Of a stretch of 64,000 nucleotides of DNA, positions 51,004 to 58,817 are shown piece by piece (position 1 is the first letter of the stretch; every line of letters begins with the position of its first letter). The notes below the pieces were generated by a model. It made no database searches, was not told the origin of the DNA, and saw only the letters and a list, made by a program, of their open reading frames with translations. Origin of the DNA: a virus; the IMG/VR virus record IMGVR_UViG_3300009034_000016, positions 1-64,000 of that record, one strand, 5' to 3'. The translations under genes and the position numbers were made by a program.

Positions 51004-51634
51004 CCCTCGATGCCAACTATGTGGTGATACAGGGATTGAGTATATAGGGGAACGTGCAGTCCGTGTATGTCAATGTGTCCTGGAAAATAAAATTAAAAAG
51101 GCTGTTGGGGAGACATTTGTCAAGAAGGGATTTAAAGAATACATTCCTAAGAATGAAAGCCAAGTAAGGGCGTTAGGGGCATTTAAGAGAAACCTGGAAG
51201 GGAGTTTTTATTTATATGGTGACTTTGGGAGTGGAAAGACACACCTACTGTCCGCACAGTACTCGGCTATGGTTAGGGATAGGTCAAAAAAGGAAATGGT
51301 GTTTATGACGGACATAGAGTATGTAAACAGCGTGCGTCAGAAAGACCCGTTAATAAAAATAGAGGACATAAAAAAGGCGAAGGACGGGATCCATTTATTT
51401 TTTAAAGACTTTGGGAAGACGACCCCAACTGCCTGGGCCCTCGAGGAATTATTTAATATCATTGATGCTATCTATAGCAGGCAAGGAGAAGGGGAAAAAT
51501 TCGGGATCTCAATAGCAAGTAACTCCGAGCTATCCGTAATCGCCGACCGCTACGATATAGAGGGGACGGCGCTGGGTGGGGCGATAGCTAGGCGTATTGA
51601 GGATATGTGTGAGGTGTATAAAATTAACAATTAA
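50972..51634 (+). CDS. dnaC: DnaC-like helicase loader ATPase
   Basis: 220 aa. N-terminal zinc-ribbon-like CQLCGDTG ... CQC (the DnaC/DnaI start). AAA+ core with Walker A GDFGSGKTH (83-91) and Walker B-like FFKDFGKTTP, a shift from the usual DE. A sensor-like asparagine and GGAIARRIED (arginine finger region) follow. It loads the replicative helicase. The helicase gene is not in this window. Confidence 0.8.
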   Translation: MQEKSLGIKDNPRCQLCGDTGIEYIGERAVRVCQCVLENKIKKAVGETFVKKGFKEYIPKNESQVRALGAFKRNLEGSFYLYGDFGSGKTHLLSAQYSAMVRDRSKKEMVFMTDIEYVNSVRQKDPLIKIEDIKKAKDGIHLFFKDFGKTTPTAWALEELFNIIDAIYSRQGEGEKFGISIASNSELSVIADRYDIEGTALGGAIARRIEDMCEVYKINN

Positions 51635-51657
51635 TAGGAAAAGGGAGGACAATAGGG

Positions 51658-51849
51658 ATGAAATGCTGTAATCTAAAGGAAGTTGACATCGTGAGGAACG
51701 GAGCAGGGCAGATAATGAAGGTAGAGGAGAACTTCAAGGATTGCCTAGAGAAGAAGTGTAATAGTTGGAATCCTAATAGGGGAGAATGTGCAACATGTAA
51801 TAGCACGGGGAGAAGAGATGGAATTCATATGGTTGTAGAAACCAAATAA
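51658..51849 (+). CDS. Small Cys-rich hypothetical
   Basis: 63 aa with six cysteines (MKCCNLKEVD, DCLEKKCNSW, GECATCNSTG), suggesting a small zinc-binding fold. SD weak (GGAGGACAATAGGG). Unknown. Confidence 0.5.
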   Translation: MKCCNLKEVDIVRNGAGQIMKVEENFKDCLEKKCNSWNPNRGECATCNSTGRRDGIHMVVETK

Positions 51850-51890
51850 GAGCAATAGGGAACTAACGGGATGTTTCAAGACGTCCAGTG

Positions 51891-51920
51891 AGAATCCGGC
51901 CACCGAGGTTTGAAAGGAGG
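51891..51920 (+). repeat. Repeated spacer ending in TTTGAAAGGAGG
   Basis: About 30 bases from GAATCCGGCCACCG to the SD, nearly identical (one mismatch) to 60381-60410. Together with the GCCGG-AAT-CCGGC hairpin at 60378 and 52155, it is a recurring 3'-end/SD module. Confidence 0.55.
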
Positions 51921-51931
51921 AAAGTTATAAT

Positions 51932-52186
51932 ATGGGAATACAAGCTTATTCGACAACGGGAAAAAGAATTGTAAGAAAGAGTGGAACCGTATCTTTTTAT
52001 GGGAAGAAATATTTTGCGTCTTTTCTAATATCAAGGATAGGACAGGAAGTTTTTATTAGAGATTATGGGGACGAGATATACGCCACTGATTCAAACGGAT
52101 TTTGTGCATCTATACAAGAATGGAAACCAAAAGTTGCTGCAAGAAAAGAGACGAGCCGGAATCCGGCAACTGGTCGGTTAAACTAA
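51932..52186 (+). CDS. Small hypothetical, repeat-derived C-terminus
   Basis: 84 aa. Beta-rich (RKSGTVSFYGKKYFASFLIS) with C-terminal ETSRNPATGR, encoded by the GCCGGAATCCGGC repeat. The same tail sequence, ETSRNPATG, ends the protein at 60149. Unknown. Confidence 0.5.
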   Translation: MGIQAYSTTGKRIVRKSGTVSFYGKKYFASFLISRIGQEVFIRDYGDEIYATDSNGFCASIQEWKPKVAARKETSRNPATGRLN

Positions 52187-52205
52187 CAAGAAGAGGAGGA
52201 TTGTT

Positions 52206-53261
52206 ATGATATGTCCAAAATGCGGTAGGTTAATCATTAAACCCGAACATAACTTAACCGACGAGGGAAAGTGTACGAACTGCGGGGAGTTATTGATGAC
52301 CCCAGAACAGCTTAAGGAGTTTGCTACGGATGAGGAAATGAGTAAGCTCAAGGTGTACTCTAAGTCGAAGGACGGGGGTGTTGGGAAAGAGTTATCGCTT
52401 ATCACCTACGCCGATATAAGACCCCCAAAGAACAAAAAAGAGGCTACGGACTTAAGTAGAAAACTGATCCAGATCAAGGAGGGTATAGACGCGAGCTATT
52501 TTACAATGGGAGCAATCCTTCAGGTATTCTACGATGAGGAATCATTTAAGCTGCTTGGGCACAATACCTTCCGGGAGTATGTTGACAGCATGCTTGGATT
52601 TGGGTGGCGCAAGGCGATGTATCTGATAGGGATCGCGGAGGCTTTCGGGGAGAAGGGATTGGTCCTCAGCGAGAAGCAGAAAGCCGGGATTGAATGGTCA
52701 AAAATGCGAGAGTTGGCCGCTCTTTTTAAGAAAGGAATACTTAATCAGGAAAACCTTAACGAATGGCTTGGACTCGCAAAAACTCTTGGAACTCGGGAGT
52801 TAATCGAAAAGGTCAAGGAAGCGAAAGGATCGGCACCTACACCAGAAGAAGATAAGATGGTAGGCTTTATGATAAAACTCTTCCCCGGTCAGGTCAAGAT
52901 CGTTAACCAGGCGATGGAGCAGGCTGCGCAACTAACCGGCTGGGAAGTTAAGGGGGGTAACCTCGAAATGATCTGTGCGGAGTTCCTGGGGGGCCTTCAG
53001 GAACCGGTGGCGAGGTTAAATAAACTTATTGAGAGCATAGAGAGGGCCTATAAGGTAAAGATCGTCTATGAATCGGTAGAAGTAAAAACGACAGGGGAGC
53101 CGGCCCCGGGGAAAGCCAAGGGGAAGAAGGACAATCCCGATAATAATGGTAAGCCCAGTAATAAGGAGGGCAGCCCCAGCAAGGGAAAGGCTAACCCTGG
53201 CAAGGGTAGCAAAAAGGAATCCGGCAAAGAAGAGGATAACGGCCTCCCTTATGAGGAGTAA
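52206..53261 (+). CDS. Zinc-ribbon protein with disordered acidic tail
   Basis: 351 aa. N-terminal zinc ribbon CPKC ... CTNC. The central helical domain contains LGHNTFREYVDSMLGFGWRK (exactly 20), a phage-common HTH-like motif. Then a second helical domain, a Lys/Gly/Pro-rich disordered linker and an acidic C-terminus, EEDNGLPYEE. The tail resembles SSB-type partner-binding ends. Possibly a replication or recombination scaffold. Confidence 0.55.
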   Translation: MICPKCGRLIIKPEHNLTDEGKCTNCGELLMTPEQLKEFATDEEMSKLKVYSKSKDGGVGKELSLITYADIRPPKNKKEATDLSRKLIQIKEGIDASYFTMGAILQVFYDEESFKLLGHNTFREYVDSMLGFGWRKAMYLIGIAEAFGEKGLVLSEKQKAGIEWSKMRELAALFKKGILNQENLNEWLGLAKTLGTRELIEKVKEAKGSAPTPEEDKMVGFMIKLFPGQVKIVNQAMEQAAQLTGWEVKGGNLEMICAEFLGGLQEPVARLNKLIESIERAYKVKIVYESVEVKTTGEPAPGKAKGKKDNPDNNGKPSNKEGSPSKGKANPGKGSKKESGKEEDNGLPYEE

Positions 53262-53354
53262 ATGGGGGAATACATCCTTTATCGGAATAAACGTCTCTAT
53301 GGAGGTAAAATGGAACTCTGGGGCACTATTTTGAACTCCTCAAGGAAATCTTAG
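53262..53354 (+). CDS. 30-aa micro-ORF
   Basis: ATG 53262 overlaps the previous stop (TAAATG) behind GAGGAG. The peptide is basic and aromatic (YILYRNKRLYGG...WGTI). Small; coding plausible from coupling. Confidence 0.4.
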   Translation: MGEYILYRNKRLYGGKMELWGTILNSSRKS

Positions 53355-53355
53355 A

Positions 53356-53433
53356 ATGGCTAACGACAAAACTCGACCAGAGGACTATCAATCGGAACTC
53401 GGGCAGGATCCCGGACAACTAAGGAGGAATTAA
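53356..53433 (+). CDS. 25-aa micro-ORF
   Basis: ATG 53356 to TAA 53431-53433, peptide MANDKTRPEDYQSELGQ..., preceded by AAGGAAATCTTAGA. It ends three bases before the next start, over the next gene's SD. Status uncertain. Confidence 0.35.
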   Translation: MANDKTRPEDYQSELGQDPGQLRRN

Positions 53434-53436
53434 ATT

Positions 53437-54255
53437 ATGGCGAAGAAGGGAGAAAGCTATCCAAATTGTCTCGGAGGCTATGAGCCATTCGAGACTAACA
53501 AAGACCCGGAGTGTGACGGGGGGGAACGTAAAGTCGGGGAAAAGTTAAAGACAGAACCAGCCTGTCTATGGCATGACCGATGTATAGCCGTGCAGACGGT
53601 ATCACAGGTCAGGGGGGTGACCCCCGAGACCTTATTGAAGCAGATGTCAGTTGGTAAGATAATGGAAATGTATCAGAACGAGGCTCAAAAAGTAATGGAA
53701 GAAGAAATAGCTGGGACTGAGTCTCAGGTTCCCCCTGATGTGGAGGAGCACCTCGATTTACCAGGGCAGTATATCAACTTCAAGCTCGGAACAAATAAGG
53801 CCAGGAAATTTGTAGCGGAATTACAGGACTTCTATGAAGCGATACAAAACTTTATGGTCAAGCTACAGGACCTTACAGATAAGGTCAATCAGGCATTAGG
53901 GCAACCGATTAAGAAGTTGCATGCCGAGGTACGGAAATCCAAAGCACCTAGGAGAGCCAAACCTATTGCTGGACTAATGGCCCGGGAAGAGGCGGATGTC
54001 GCTAAGATTGCCAGGAAGATGCGTATGCCGTGGTATCAGGCGAATAGCAAGGGGGGGTACGTGGTAATTCAGGAAGGGAAAATTCTCAGGATACCGAAAA
54101 ACTGTGAGAATCCTTTCAGGAATAGCTCGGCATGGGGATTGGTCTTCAGGTCATATCAAACGGGGGGAACACTGTCCGAAATAATAAGCCGAGCCAGGGA
54201 ACGTCTGAGAAAGGTTCGCAGGCTCAGAGCTTCGGATAGTAAGTTAAGGAGATAA
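53437..54255 (+). CDS. Hypothetical protein (272 aa)
   Basis: Strong AAGGAGGAATTAAATT before the ATG. N-terminal Cys-containing segment (CLGGYEPFETNKDPECDGG ... CLWHDRC), an extended helical region (FVAELQDFYEAIQNFMVKL) and a basic C-terminal helix (ISRARERLRKVRRLR). The first part could bind zinc. Unknown function. Confidence 0.55.
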   Translation: MAKKGESYPNCLGGYEPFETNKDPECDGGERKVGEKLKTEPACLWHDRCIAVQTVSQVRGVTPETLLKQMSVGKIMEMYQNEAQKVMEEEIAGTESQVPPDVEEHLDLPGQYINFKLGTNKARKFVAELQDFYEAIQNFMVKLQDLTDKVNQALGQPIKKLHAEVRKSKAPRRAKPIAGLMAREEADVAKIARKMRMPWYQANSKGGYVVIQEGKILRIPKNCENPFRNSSAWGLVFRSYQTGGTLSEIISRARERLRKVRRLRASDSKLRR

Positions 54256-54261
54256 GGATTA

Positions 54262-54409
54262 GGCTCCCGGCGGCGAATATTAAACGAGCACCCGGCGTGA
54301 TTAACCAAGGCAAGGCGGGGAAATAATGGGCAGGTGCAACCTGTTGGCCGCAGGGCTCAGTGGGTTAGCCGGAAAACCCTAAGAGCGTGTTGGAAACAAT
54401 CACCTGCCC
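54262..54409 (+). ncRNA. Structured intergenic element E1 (cloverleaf-like)
   Basis: Begins with GGCTCCCGGCGGCGAATA, shared with E2 at 59262. Its 3' part is closed by GGGCAGGTG (54328-54336) with CACCTGCCC (54401-54409), enclosing CCTG/CAGG (54340-54354), GCTC/GAGC plus GGGTT/AACCC with a 7-base loop (54355-54386), and TGTT/AACA. It resembles a cloverleaf but is not a canonical tRNA. No gene lies in this gap (54256-54433). Confidence 0.5.
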
Positions 54410-54433
54410 TGCCCTAAATTGGAAGGGAGTAAA

Positions 54434-54814
54434 ATGGATTTTCAAGAGGCGAAGTATATCACTTTATGGAAGCTGGCCCTAACCTACGGTGAGGGGGGCA
54501 AAGTGCCGGAGATATACCATTCAAGAACAGACCCCAGACGCCGGGAGCGGTTTTGGGTTGAGCAAATGGATATGGATGACAGTTCCCGGAGCTGTGCGTT
54601 TTGCCAAGTTGGCCTCAGCATCATCGCAAGTGGTATCGCAAATTATAAGGAAGTATCTCATAATGAGTGCGACTACTGCCCGATCGACGGTCTCTGCGAC
54701 GAGTGGAGACAACTGAACCGGGGCAAGCCACTCTACCACCGCTACCACAAGCAGGCTCTACGGCGAATATTTAATAAATTACTGGCATTACCAATGCCGA
54801 AGGAAATAAAATGA
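54434..54814 (+). CDS. Cys-cluster hypothetical protein
   Basis: 126 aa from ATG 54434 behind GGAAGGGAG. Cysteines are clustered: CAFCQVG ... NECDYCPIDGLCDEW, a zinc or Fe-S binding arrangement. Flanked by E1 and by an ATGA-coupled gene. Unknown. Confidence 0.55.
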   Translation: MDFQEAKYITLWKLALTYGEGGKVPEIYHSRTDPRRRERFWVEQMDMDDSSRSCAFCQVGLSIIASGIANYKEVSHNECDYCPIDGLCDEWRQLNRGKPLYHRYHKQALRRIFNKLLALPMPKEIK

Positions 54815-54999
54815 ACATCTACTTTCTAACAGACGAACAGGCAAAGCGACTGGGGATAGAGGGTGTCGAATATATTAAATACAAACGATACTCTCCCGCT
54901 CCGGCTAATGTTATTGTTGACAATGTGATATGCACTGAGAGACGATTTGTGAGGATACTCGGAAGGACGGCATTGAGAATATTGAGGGAGGAGAAGTGA
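54811..54999 (+). CDS. Small hypothetical (62 aa)
   Basis: ATGA overlap with the previous gene. Basic with a helix (TDEQAKRLGIEGVEYIKYKRY) and a strand (ANVIVDNVICTERRFV), and a C-terminal amphipathic helix. Unknown. Confidence 0.5.
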   Translation: MNIYFLTDEQAKRLGIEGVEYIKYKRYSPAPANVIVDNVICTERRFVRILGRTALRILREEK

Positions 55000-55205
55000 T
55001 GGAATATACTCAAGTAACTAACATGCCTGACAATTTTTATGTAGAGAAATGCTGCCCCAATGCCTTAATTAAACACGATAAAATATATAAATGTAATTAT
55101 GGTTTCGGAATACCTCGTTGGAATAAATGGCCTTCTGAACAGATTTTTTCTTGTAATAATTGTGGTAAGAAACTTCAAACCCTAACCCACCCGGAGGCGA
55201 CATGA
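54999..55205 (+). CDS. Zinc-ribbon-like small protein
   Basis: 68 aa from ATG 54999 (GTG 54996 also possible). Cys pairs KCCPNA ... KCNYG ... FSCNNCGKK fit a zinc ribbon. TGATG overlap with the upstream gene, ATGA with the downstream one. Confidence 0.55.
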   Translation: MEYTQVTNMPDNFYVEKCCPNALIKHDKIYKCNYGFGIPRWNKWPSEQIFSCNNCGKKLQTLTHPEAT

Positions 55206-55375
55206 AAGAACCTAAGACAAAAAATAAAGACCCCTTAAAATTAGAGTTAAAGAAAGGTGAAAACTTAGCAAGGGAATTGGTATTGCATCTCAATAGAATG
55301 GGAGCGGGGAAAGCTAAGATACCAGTGAAATTGAGCGGAAGAGAATATGTAATTGAGATAAAAACAAAGGAGTAA
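55202..55375 (+). CDS. Small charged protein (57 aa)
   Basis: ATG 55202 overlaps the previous stop by four bases. Lys/Glu-rich N-terminus, helix NLARELVLHLNRMGAGKAK, then strands (IPVKLSGREYVIEI). Ends three bases before the next ATG. Good coupling supports expression. Confidence 0.5.
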   Translation: MKEPKTKNKDPLKLELKKGENLARELVLHLNRMGAGKAKIPVKLSGREYVIEIKTKE

Positions 55376-55378
55376 GCT

Positions 55379-55750
55379 ATGCCGGTATTAACAACTTATT
55401 ATGAGGTGTTCTGTTCGTGTGGTAAGGGGTTATGTAAAGACCTCAGAGCTGCGGAAGAAGATGGAATAATGAAAATCATTATTGAGCCCTGTCCTGATTG
55501 TTTAGAAAAAGCAAAAGGGATAGATTATATGAGGGAATTGCAAGCTATTTATGATAGCGAGATTAATTTCCAGATAAACTGTTTTTGGGATGGGGGCTGG
55601 GAGGTAGCAATCGGAGACGAGATGAACGGATGGAAAATAAAGCATTCGGAAGAAACTCTTGAGGGAGCTATCAAATGGCTGATAAAAGCGGTGTGTGGTT
55701 GGTATCCCAATAGTGGATATGCAAAGAGGAAAGAGGATGCTCAAAAGTAG
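55379..55750 (+). CDS. Cys-containing hypothetical
   Basis: 123 aa. N-terminal CSCGKGLC and CPDC suggest a zinc finger (first 45 residues). The rest is alpha/beta (INFQINCFWDGGWEVAIG, then helix EGAIKWLIKAVCG). Unknown. Confidence 0.55.
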   Translation: MPVLTTYYEVFCSCGKGLCKDLRAAEEDGIMKIIIEPCPDCLEKAKGIDYMRELQAIYDSEINFQINCFWDGGWEVAIGDEMNGWKIKHSEETLEGAIKWLIKAVCGWYPNSGYAKRKEDAQK

Positions 55751-55772
55751 AGGAACTAAAGGAGATTGAGGT

Positions 55773-56033
55773 ATGAGTGATAAAAATGAATATATGCAAT
55801 GTAACTTTCAAAAGACTTTCAAAGACGGTAGTGTTGGTTGTAGGTTAAAGATAGAAATTATACAGGGGCAAATAGGATTTCAGTTTTGTGATGAAGAAAA
55901 GTGTCGATTGGCGGGAATAGAATCTGATGTAAAAGATATTTATAAATTATTAATGGATGAATATAAGATTGATGTTTTAAATAGAGATAATTTAAGGGAA
56001 AAACATGGTCTAAAAAAGAGAAAACAACCATGA
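55773..56033 (+). CDS. Hypothetical (86 aa)
   Basis: Start behind AAAGGAGATTGAGGT, a leader almost repeated before 56062. Cys-containing N-terminus (MQCNFQKTF ... GCRLKIE ... CDEEKC), then helices (VKDIYKLLMDEYKIDVL). Unknown. Confidence 0.5.
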   Translation: MSDKNEYMQCNFQKTFKDGSVGCRLKIEIIQGQIGFQFCDEEKCRLAGIESDVKDIYKLLMDEYKIDVLNRDNLREKHGLKKRKQP

Positions 56034-56061
56034 CACCCACCGAAGTTAAGGAGATTAAGGT

Positions 56062-56316
56062 ATGAATTTTGAGACTGAATTTCTAAAGTTTATAGAGAGG
56101 GAACCGAAGCCCAAAACAAGAATATTTTCTGTAATGACTAAAGATGAAAGTTGTGAGCTTGGGAAAATAAAGTGGTATCCGGCGTGGAGGCATTATTGCT
56201 TTTTCCCGACCGTAGAGACTGAGACAGTTCATTCAGATAGGTGCTTATTACAAATATCAAATTTTGTTAAACGATTAAATGATGAACACAAAAGGAGTCA
56301 CCATGACAACCACTGA
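56062..56316 (+). CDS. Paralogous protein 1 (84 aa)
   Basis: Clearly related to the gene at 57386: both read LKFIE-x-x-PKPKTR, ELG-x-IKWY, WRHYCFFPT and ETVHSDRCLL in the same order. The fold is probably a small beta domain with a C-terminal helix. The unusual WRHYCFFP and HSDRC suggest a binding site. Function unknown. Confidence 0.6.
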   Translation: MNFETEFLKFIEREPKPKTRIFSVMTKDESCELGKIKWYPAWRHYCFFPTVETETVHSDRCLLQISNFVKRLNDEHKRSHHDNH

Positions 56317-56494
56317 AGTAAAGCAAGCCCATGATAGGATTTGGGCTGTTAGGGAGAAGATAGGATTATGGAATATAGAGATAGGTGGTAAAGCTGTGTT
56401 AAGGATAAGGATTAGATACGATATACCCTTTGCGAATACTGAGAACTTTGAAACCACTGAACAAGTCAACCAATTCCTAAAGGAGCTGGAATGA
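56303..56494 (+). CDS. Paralogous small protein 2 (63 aa)
   Basis: ATG 56303 behind AAAAGGAGTCACC, overlapping the previous gene. Sequence DRIWAVREKIGLWNIEI ... FETTEQVNQFLKELE is related to the gene at 56617 (WEKREKIGLIDINE ... CFETLIEVRRFLDGLE). Unknown. Confidence 0.55.
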   Translation: MTTTEVKQAHDRIWAVREKIGLWNIEIGGKAVLRIRIRYDIPFANTENFETTEQVNQFLKELE

Positions 56495-56616
56495 AATATG
56501 CTAAGTGTTGCGGGGAATGTATTATGAATCATGAATGTTTGTTTCAAGACAACAACGATGTAGAAAGTTGTAGTGATTTTCAGTCCCTTGATAATGATGA
56601 ATTGGAGGATGAATAA
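56491..56616 (+). CDS. 41-aa Cys-rich peptide
   Basis: ATGA overlap at 56491. MKYAKCCGECIMNHECLF carries four of its five cysteines (CC-x-x-C); the rest is acidic. Zinc-binding micro-protein likely. Confidence 0.5.
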   Translation: MKYAKCCGECIMNHECLFQDNNDVESCSDFQSLDNDELEDE

Positions 56617-56844
56617 ATGAAAGAATCTGAAGTCTGGCCGTTAGCTACTGAGATTTGGGAGAAGCGGGAGAAGATAGGGCTAATTGACATAAATGAAAGA
56701 ATGATTAATCCAGATAATGAAAAATTAGGATGGGGGATTTGTATCGAGGGGACAAAAATTAAAGAAGATTATGGAACTAAATGTTTTGAAACCCTAATTG
56801 AAGTCCGCCGCTTTCTGGACGGGCTGGAACAGGAGGAGTTATGA
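56617..56844 (+). CDS. Paralogous small protein 3 (75 aa)
   Basis: Starts directly after the previous stop. Related to 56303 (see there), with an insertion of about 10 residues (RMINPDNEKLGWGICIEG). Indicates local duplication. Confidence 0.55.
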   Translation: MKESEVWPLATEIWEKREKIGLIDINERMINPDNEKLGWGICIEGTKIKEDYGTKCFETLIEVRRFLDGLEQEEL

Positions 56845-57230
56845 AATTCGACCTACCAATCAAAGTTTATCTTGACGGTGATATGTGGTGTGCTCTATTA
56901 GGTAAGGACTTACAAGAAGGGCTTGCGGGATTTGGTAAAACACCTAAAAGGGCTCTCAAAGTTCTTTGTGAAACATTAACCGAGAATTTCTTAAATCTGC
57001 CAACGAGTTTAATAAGCGAAATTGATTTTAGCAAGGGAGAGAAAGTTAAGCCCGTATTATATTTGTCGGGTAGCGAGAAGGGAACTTCCGGTATCATGCG
57101 TCAGACAGACAAGGCCTTACGAAATGCAGGAATGAAAGACAAGGCAGATAAGTTTATATTAGAGGCAAGGAAATCTATATCTTATGATAAATTGCTTCAT
57201 CTTTGTGAGGAATATGTAACGATTAAATAA
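56841..57230 (+). CDS. Hypothetical (129 aa)
   Basis: ATGA overlap. The N-terminal half looks like a small alpha/beta domain (GDMWCALLGKDLQEGLAGFG, then helix PKRALKVLCETL). The C-terminal half is helical (IMRQTDKALRNAGMKDKADKF) and could be an independent module. Unknown. Confidence 0.5.
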   Translation: MKFDLPIKVYLDGDMWCALLGKDLQEGLAGFGKTPKRALKVLCETLTENFLNLPTSLISEIDFSKGEKVKPVLYLSGSEKGTSGIMRQTDKALRNAGMKDKADKFILEARKSISYDKLLHLCEEYVTIK

Positions 57231-57240
57231 AGGACACCCC

Positions 57241-57396
57241 ATGCCCTGCACCGAGTGTGAATACTATCGAATCTATTATGAACCCTTAGAGTATGGGGGC
57301 GCTCCCTGTTGGAAGGAGGAGCCCGATTGTCGGTTAGGGAGAGAGGAGGGGGAGTGCGAGTTGATAACAGAAGAGGAGGAAGAAAATGGTAGTTAA
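57241..57396 (+). CDS. 51-aa acidic Cys protein
   Basis: ATG 57241, peptide starting MPCTECEYYRIYYEPLEYG, with six cysteines (the start CxxC, APCW, PDC, GEC) and a Glu-rich tail. Its end overlaps the next start by 11 bases. A small zinc or iron-binding protein is plausible. Confidence 0.5.
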   Translation: MPCTECEYYRIYYEPLEYGGAPCWKEEPDCRLGREEGECELITEEEEENGS

Positions 57397-57640
57397 AACA
57401 CAATGGCTCAAATTTATAGAGAAAAAACCAAAGCCTAAAACAAGAGTATTTGCAGTTACACCTAAAGAAAATAATTGTGAACTCGGAGAGATAAAATGGT
57501 ATGGCCCCTGGAGACATTATTGTTTTTTCCCCACAACAGAAATAGAAACAGTTCATTCAGATAGGTGCCTATTAGAAATTTCAACATTCATAACAAGATT
57601 GAATAAAGAACATGCTGATACTAAAGAAGGAGGAAGGTGA
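57386..57640 (+). CDS. Paralogous protein 1b (84 aa)
   Basis: Duplicate of 56062 with about 60% identity: LKFIEKKPKPKTR, IKWYGPWRHYCFFPT, ETVHSDRCLLEIS. The 3' end overlaps the radical SAM gene. Retention of two copies suggests selected function. Confidence 0.6.
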   Translation: MVVKTQWLKFIEKKPKPKTRVFAVTPKENNCELGEIKWYGPWRHYCFFPTTEIETVHSDRCLLEISTFITRLNKEHADTKEGGR

Positions 57641-58563
57641 AAATTAATCTCTTAGATATAGATTCCAAGATCCCCAACTTGGCTTTAATGAAAATATCAG
57701 CTTATCATAAGTCAATTCACAATGAAGTGTTTTTAAACTTTCCTATATGTAATCCAGACATGACTTTTGCCTCTTGTATATTTACTAAGAATAAAAACAA
57801 AGTGCCTTTTGGTGTTAAGGCTGGCGGCCCAGGATATAACCTAAAAACAAAATTGCCTGAGCATATAGAAAGGTGTTCACCAGACTATTCCCTCTATCCA
57901 AAAATAGATTATTCGCTTGGCTATACTTATCGTTATTGTCCCCGGAAATGTGCTTTTTGTAATGTTTGGAAAATGGGGAATAAGAGAGGCGAACACCATA
58001 GTATCTATGAATTTTATGATAAACAATTCAGAATAATTCGACTTCTGAATAACAACACCTTTGCCGATCCGGATTGGCGGGAGACTTTTAAGGAAATAAA
58101 AAAAGAAAACCTGATTGCCCATTTCGACCAGGGCTTTGATATTAGACTCCTATCTGAGGAAAAGGCTCATTATTTGAAATTGATTAAGCACCATAAACAA
58201 ATTTATTTTGCCTTCGATGATATTAAGTTAGAAAAGGATATTAGGCAGGGGATAAAAATATTAGATAAGGCAAAAATATCAAGGTCGAAAATTGCTTTTT
58301 TTATACTGACTGGATTTAATTCAAACCTCAATGAAGATATTGAAAGAGTTGAAATGCTTAGGAGTATGAACATTGATTGTTACGTTATGGCTTATAATGG
58401 CGGAGTTAATCGTTTGACCAGAGAATATGCACGCTATGTAAACACTAAAGTAGTTTTTAAAACTCGGTCATTTGAACAATTTTTAAAATCAAGAAATGTT
58501 GGTTATTTATTAATGGCAGGGGGCTCAACCTTTACAAAGGGGCAAGCCCCTGGTGAGGGGTAG
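57637..58563 (+). CDS. Radical SAM protein (phage type)
   Basis: 308 aa from GTG 57637. Cluster motif C101-PRK-C105-AF-C108, preceded by YSLGYTYRY. Conserved later: FADPDWRETFKE, LIAHFDQGFDIRLLSEEKA, KIAFFILTGFNSNLNEDIER and YVMAYNGGVNR. Resembles phage-encoded radical SAM proteins of unknown substrate, some in queuosine/DNA-modification contexts. The substrate is not predictable here. Confidence 0.72.
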   Translation: MKINLLDIDSKIPNLALMKISAYHKSIHNEVFLNFPICNPDMTFASCIFTKNKNKVPFGVKAGGPGYNLKTKLPEHIERCSPDYSLYPKIDYSLGYTYRYCPRKCAFCNVWKMGNKRGEHHSIYEFYDKQFRIIRLLNNNTFADPDWRETFKEIKKENLIAHFDQGFDIRLLSEEKAHYLKLIKHHKQIYFAFDDIKLEKDIRQGIKILDKAKISRSKIAFFILTGFNSNLNEDIERVEMLRSMNIDCYVMAYNGGVNRLTREYARYVNTKVVFKTRSFEQFLKSRNVGYLLMAGGSTFTKGQAPGEG

Positions 58564-58571
58564 GAAGGGAG

Positions 58572-58817
58572 GTGATAAAAGTGGGAGTTATTAACTTGGA
58601 TATTTATGGGAGCTTCCCAGGGGGAGTGCATGGACAAAGGTCGTTTAGTGCTATGACACATGGTCATGCCCATGCTGTTACTGAGGCCATAGCTTTTCTG
58701 GTAAATAAAGTATTGCCAAAAGCCATTGCCCTCGATCACAAGCTCCATGAGGAAGGCGAAAAACCATCAAAGGGATTTGACCCAGAAACGAAAGGAGGTG
58801 ATTCAAATGAACCATAA
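58572..58817 (+). CDS. Small His-containing hypothetical (81 aa)
   Basis: GTG 58572 behind GGAAGGGAGG. Contains GVHGQRSFSAMTHGHAHAV, a His-rich segment, and a helix (LVNKVLPKAIALDHKL). Overlaps the next gene's SD region. Unknown. Confidence 0.5.
   Translation: MIKVGVINLDIYGSFPGGVHGQRSFSAMTHGHAHAVTEAIAFLVNKVLPKAIALDHKLHEEGEKPSKGFDPETKGGDSNEP

Noticed and set aside
54328-54409. tRNA-like cloverleaf in E1 (loop reading CCG)
   Set aside because: The base before the anticodon is G rather than U, the T-arm lacks the conserved TTC-A pattern, and the D-to-anticodon spacing is wrong, so it is not called a tRNA.
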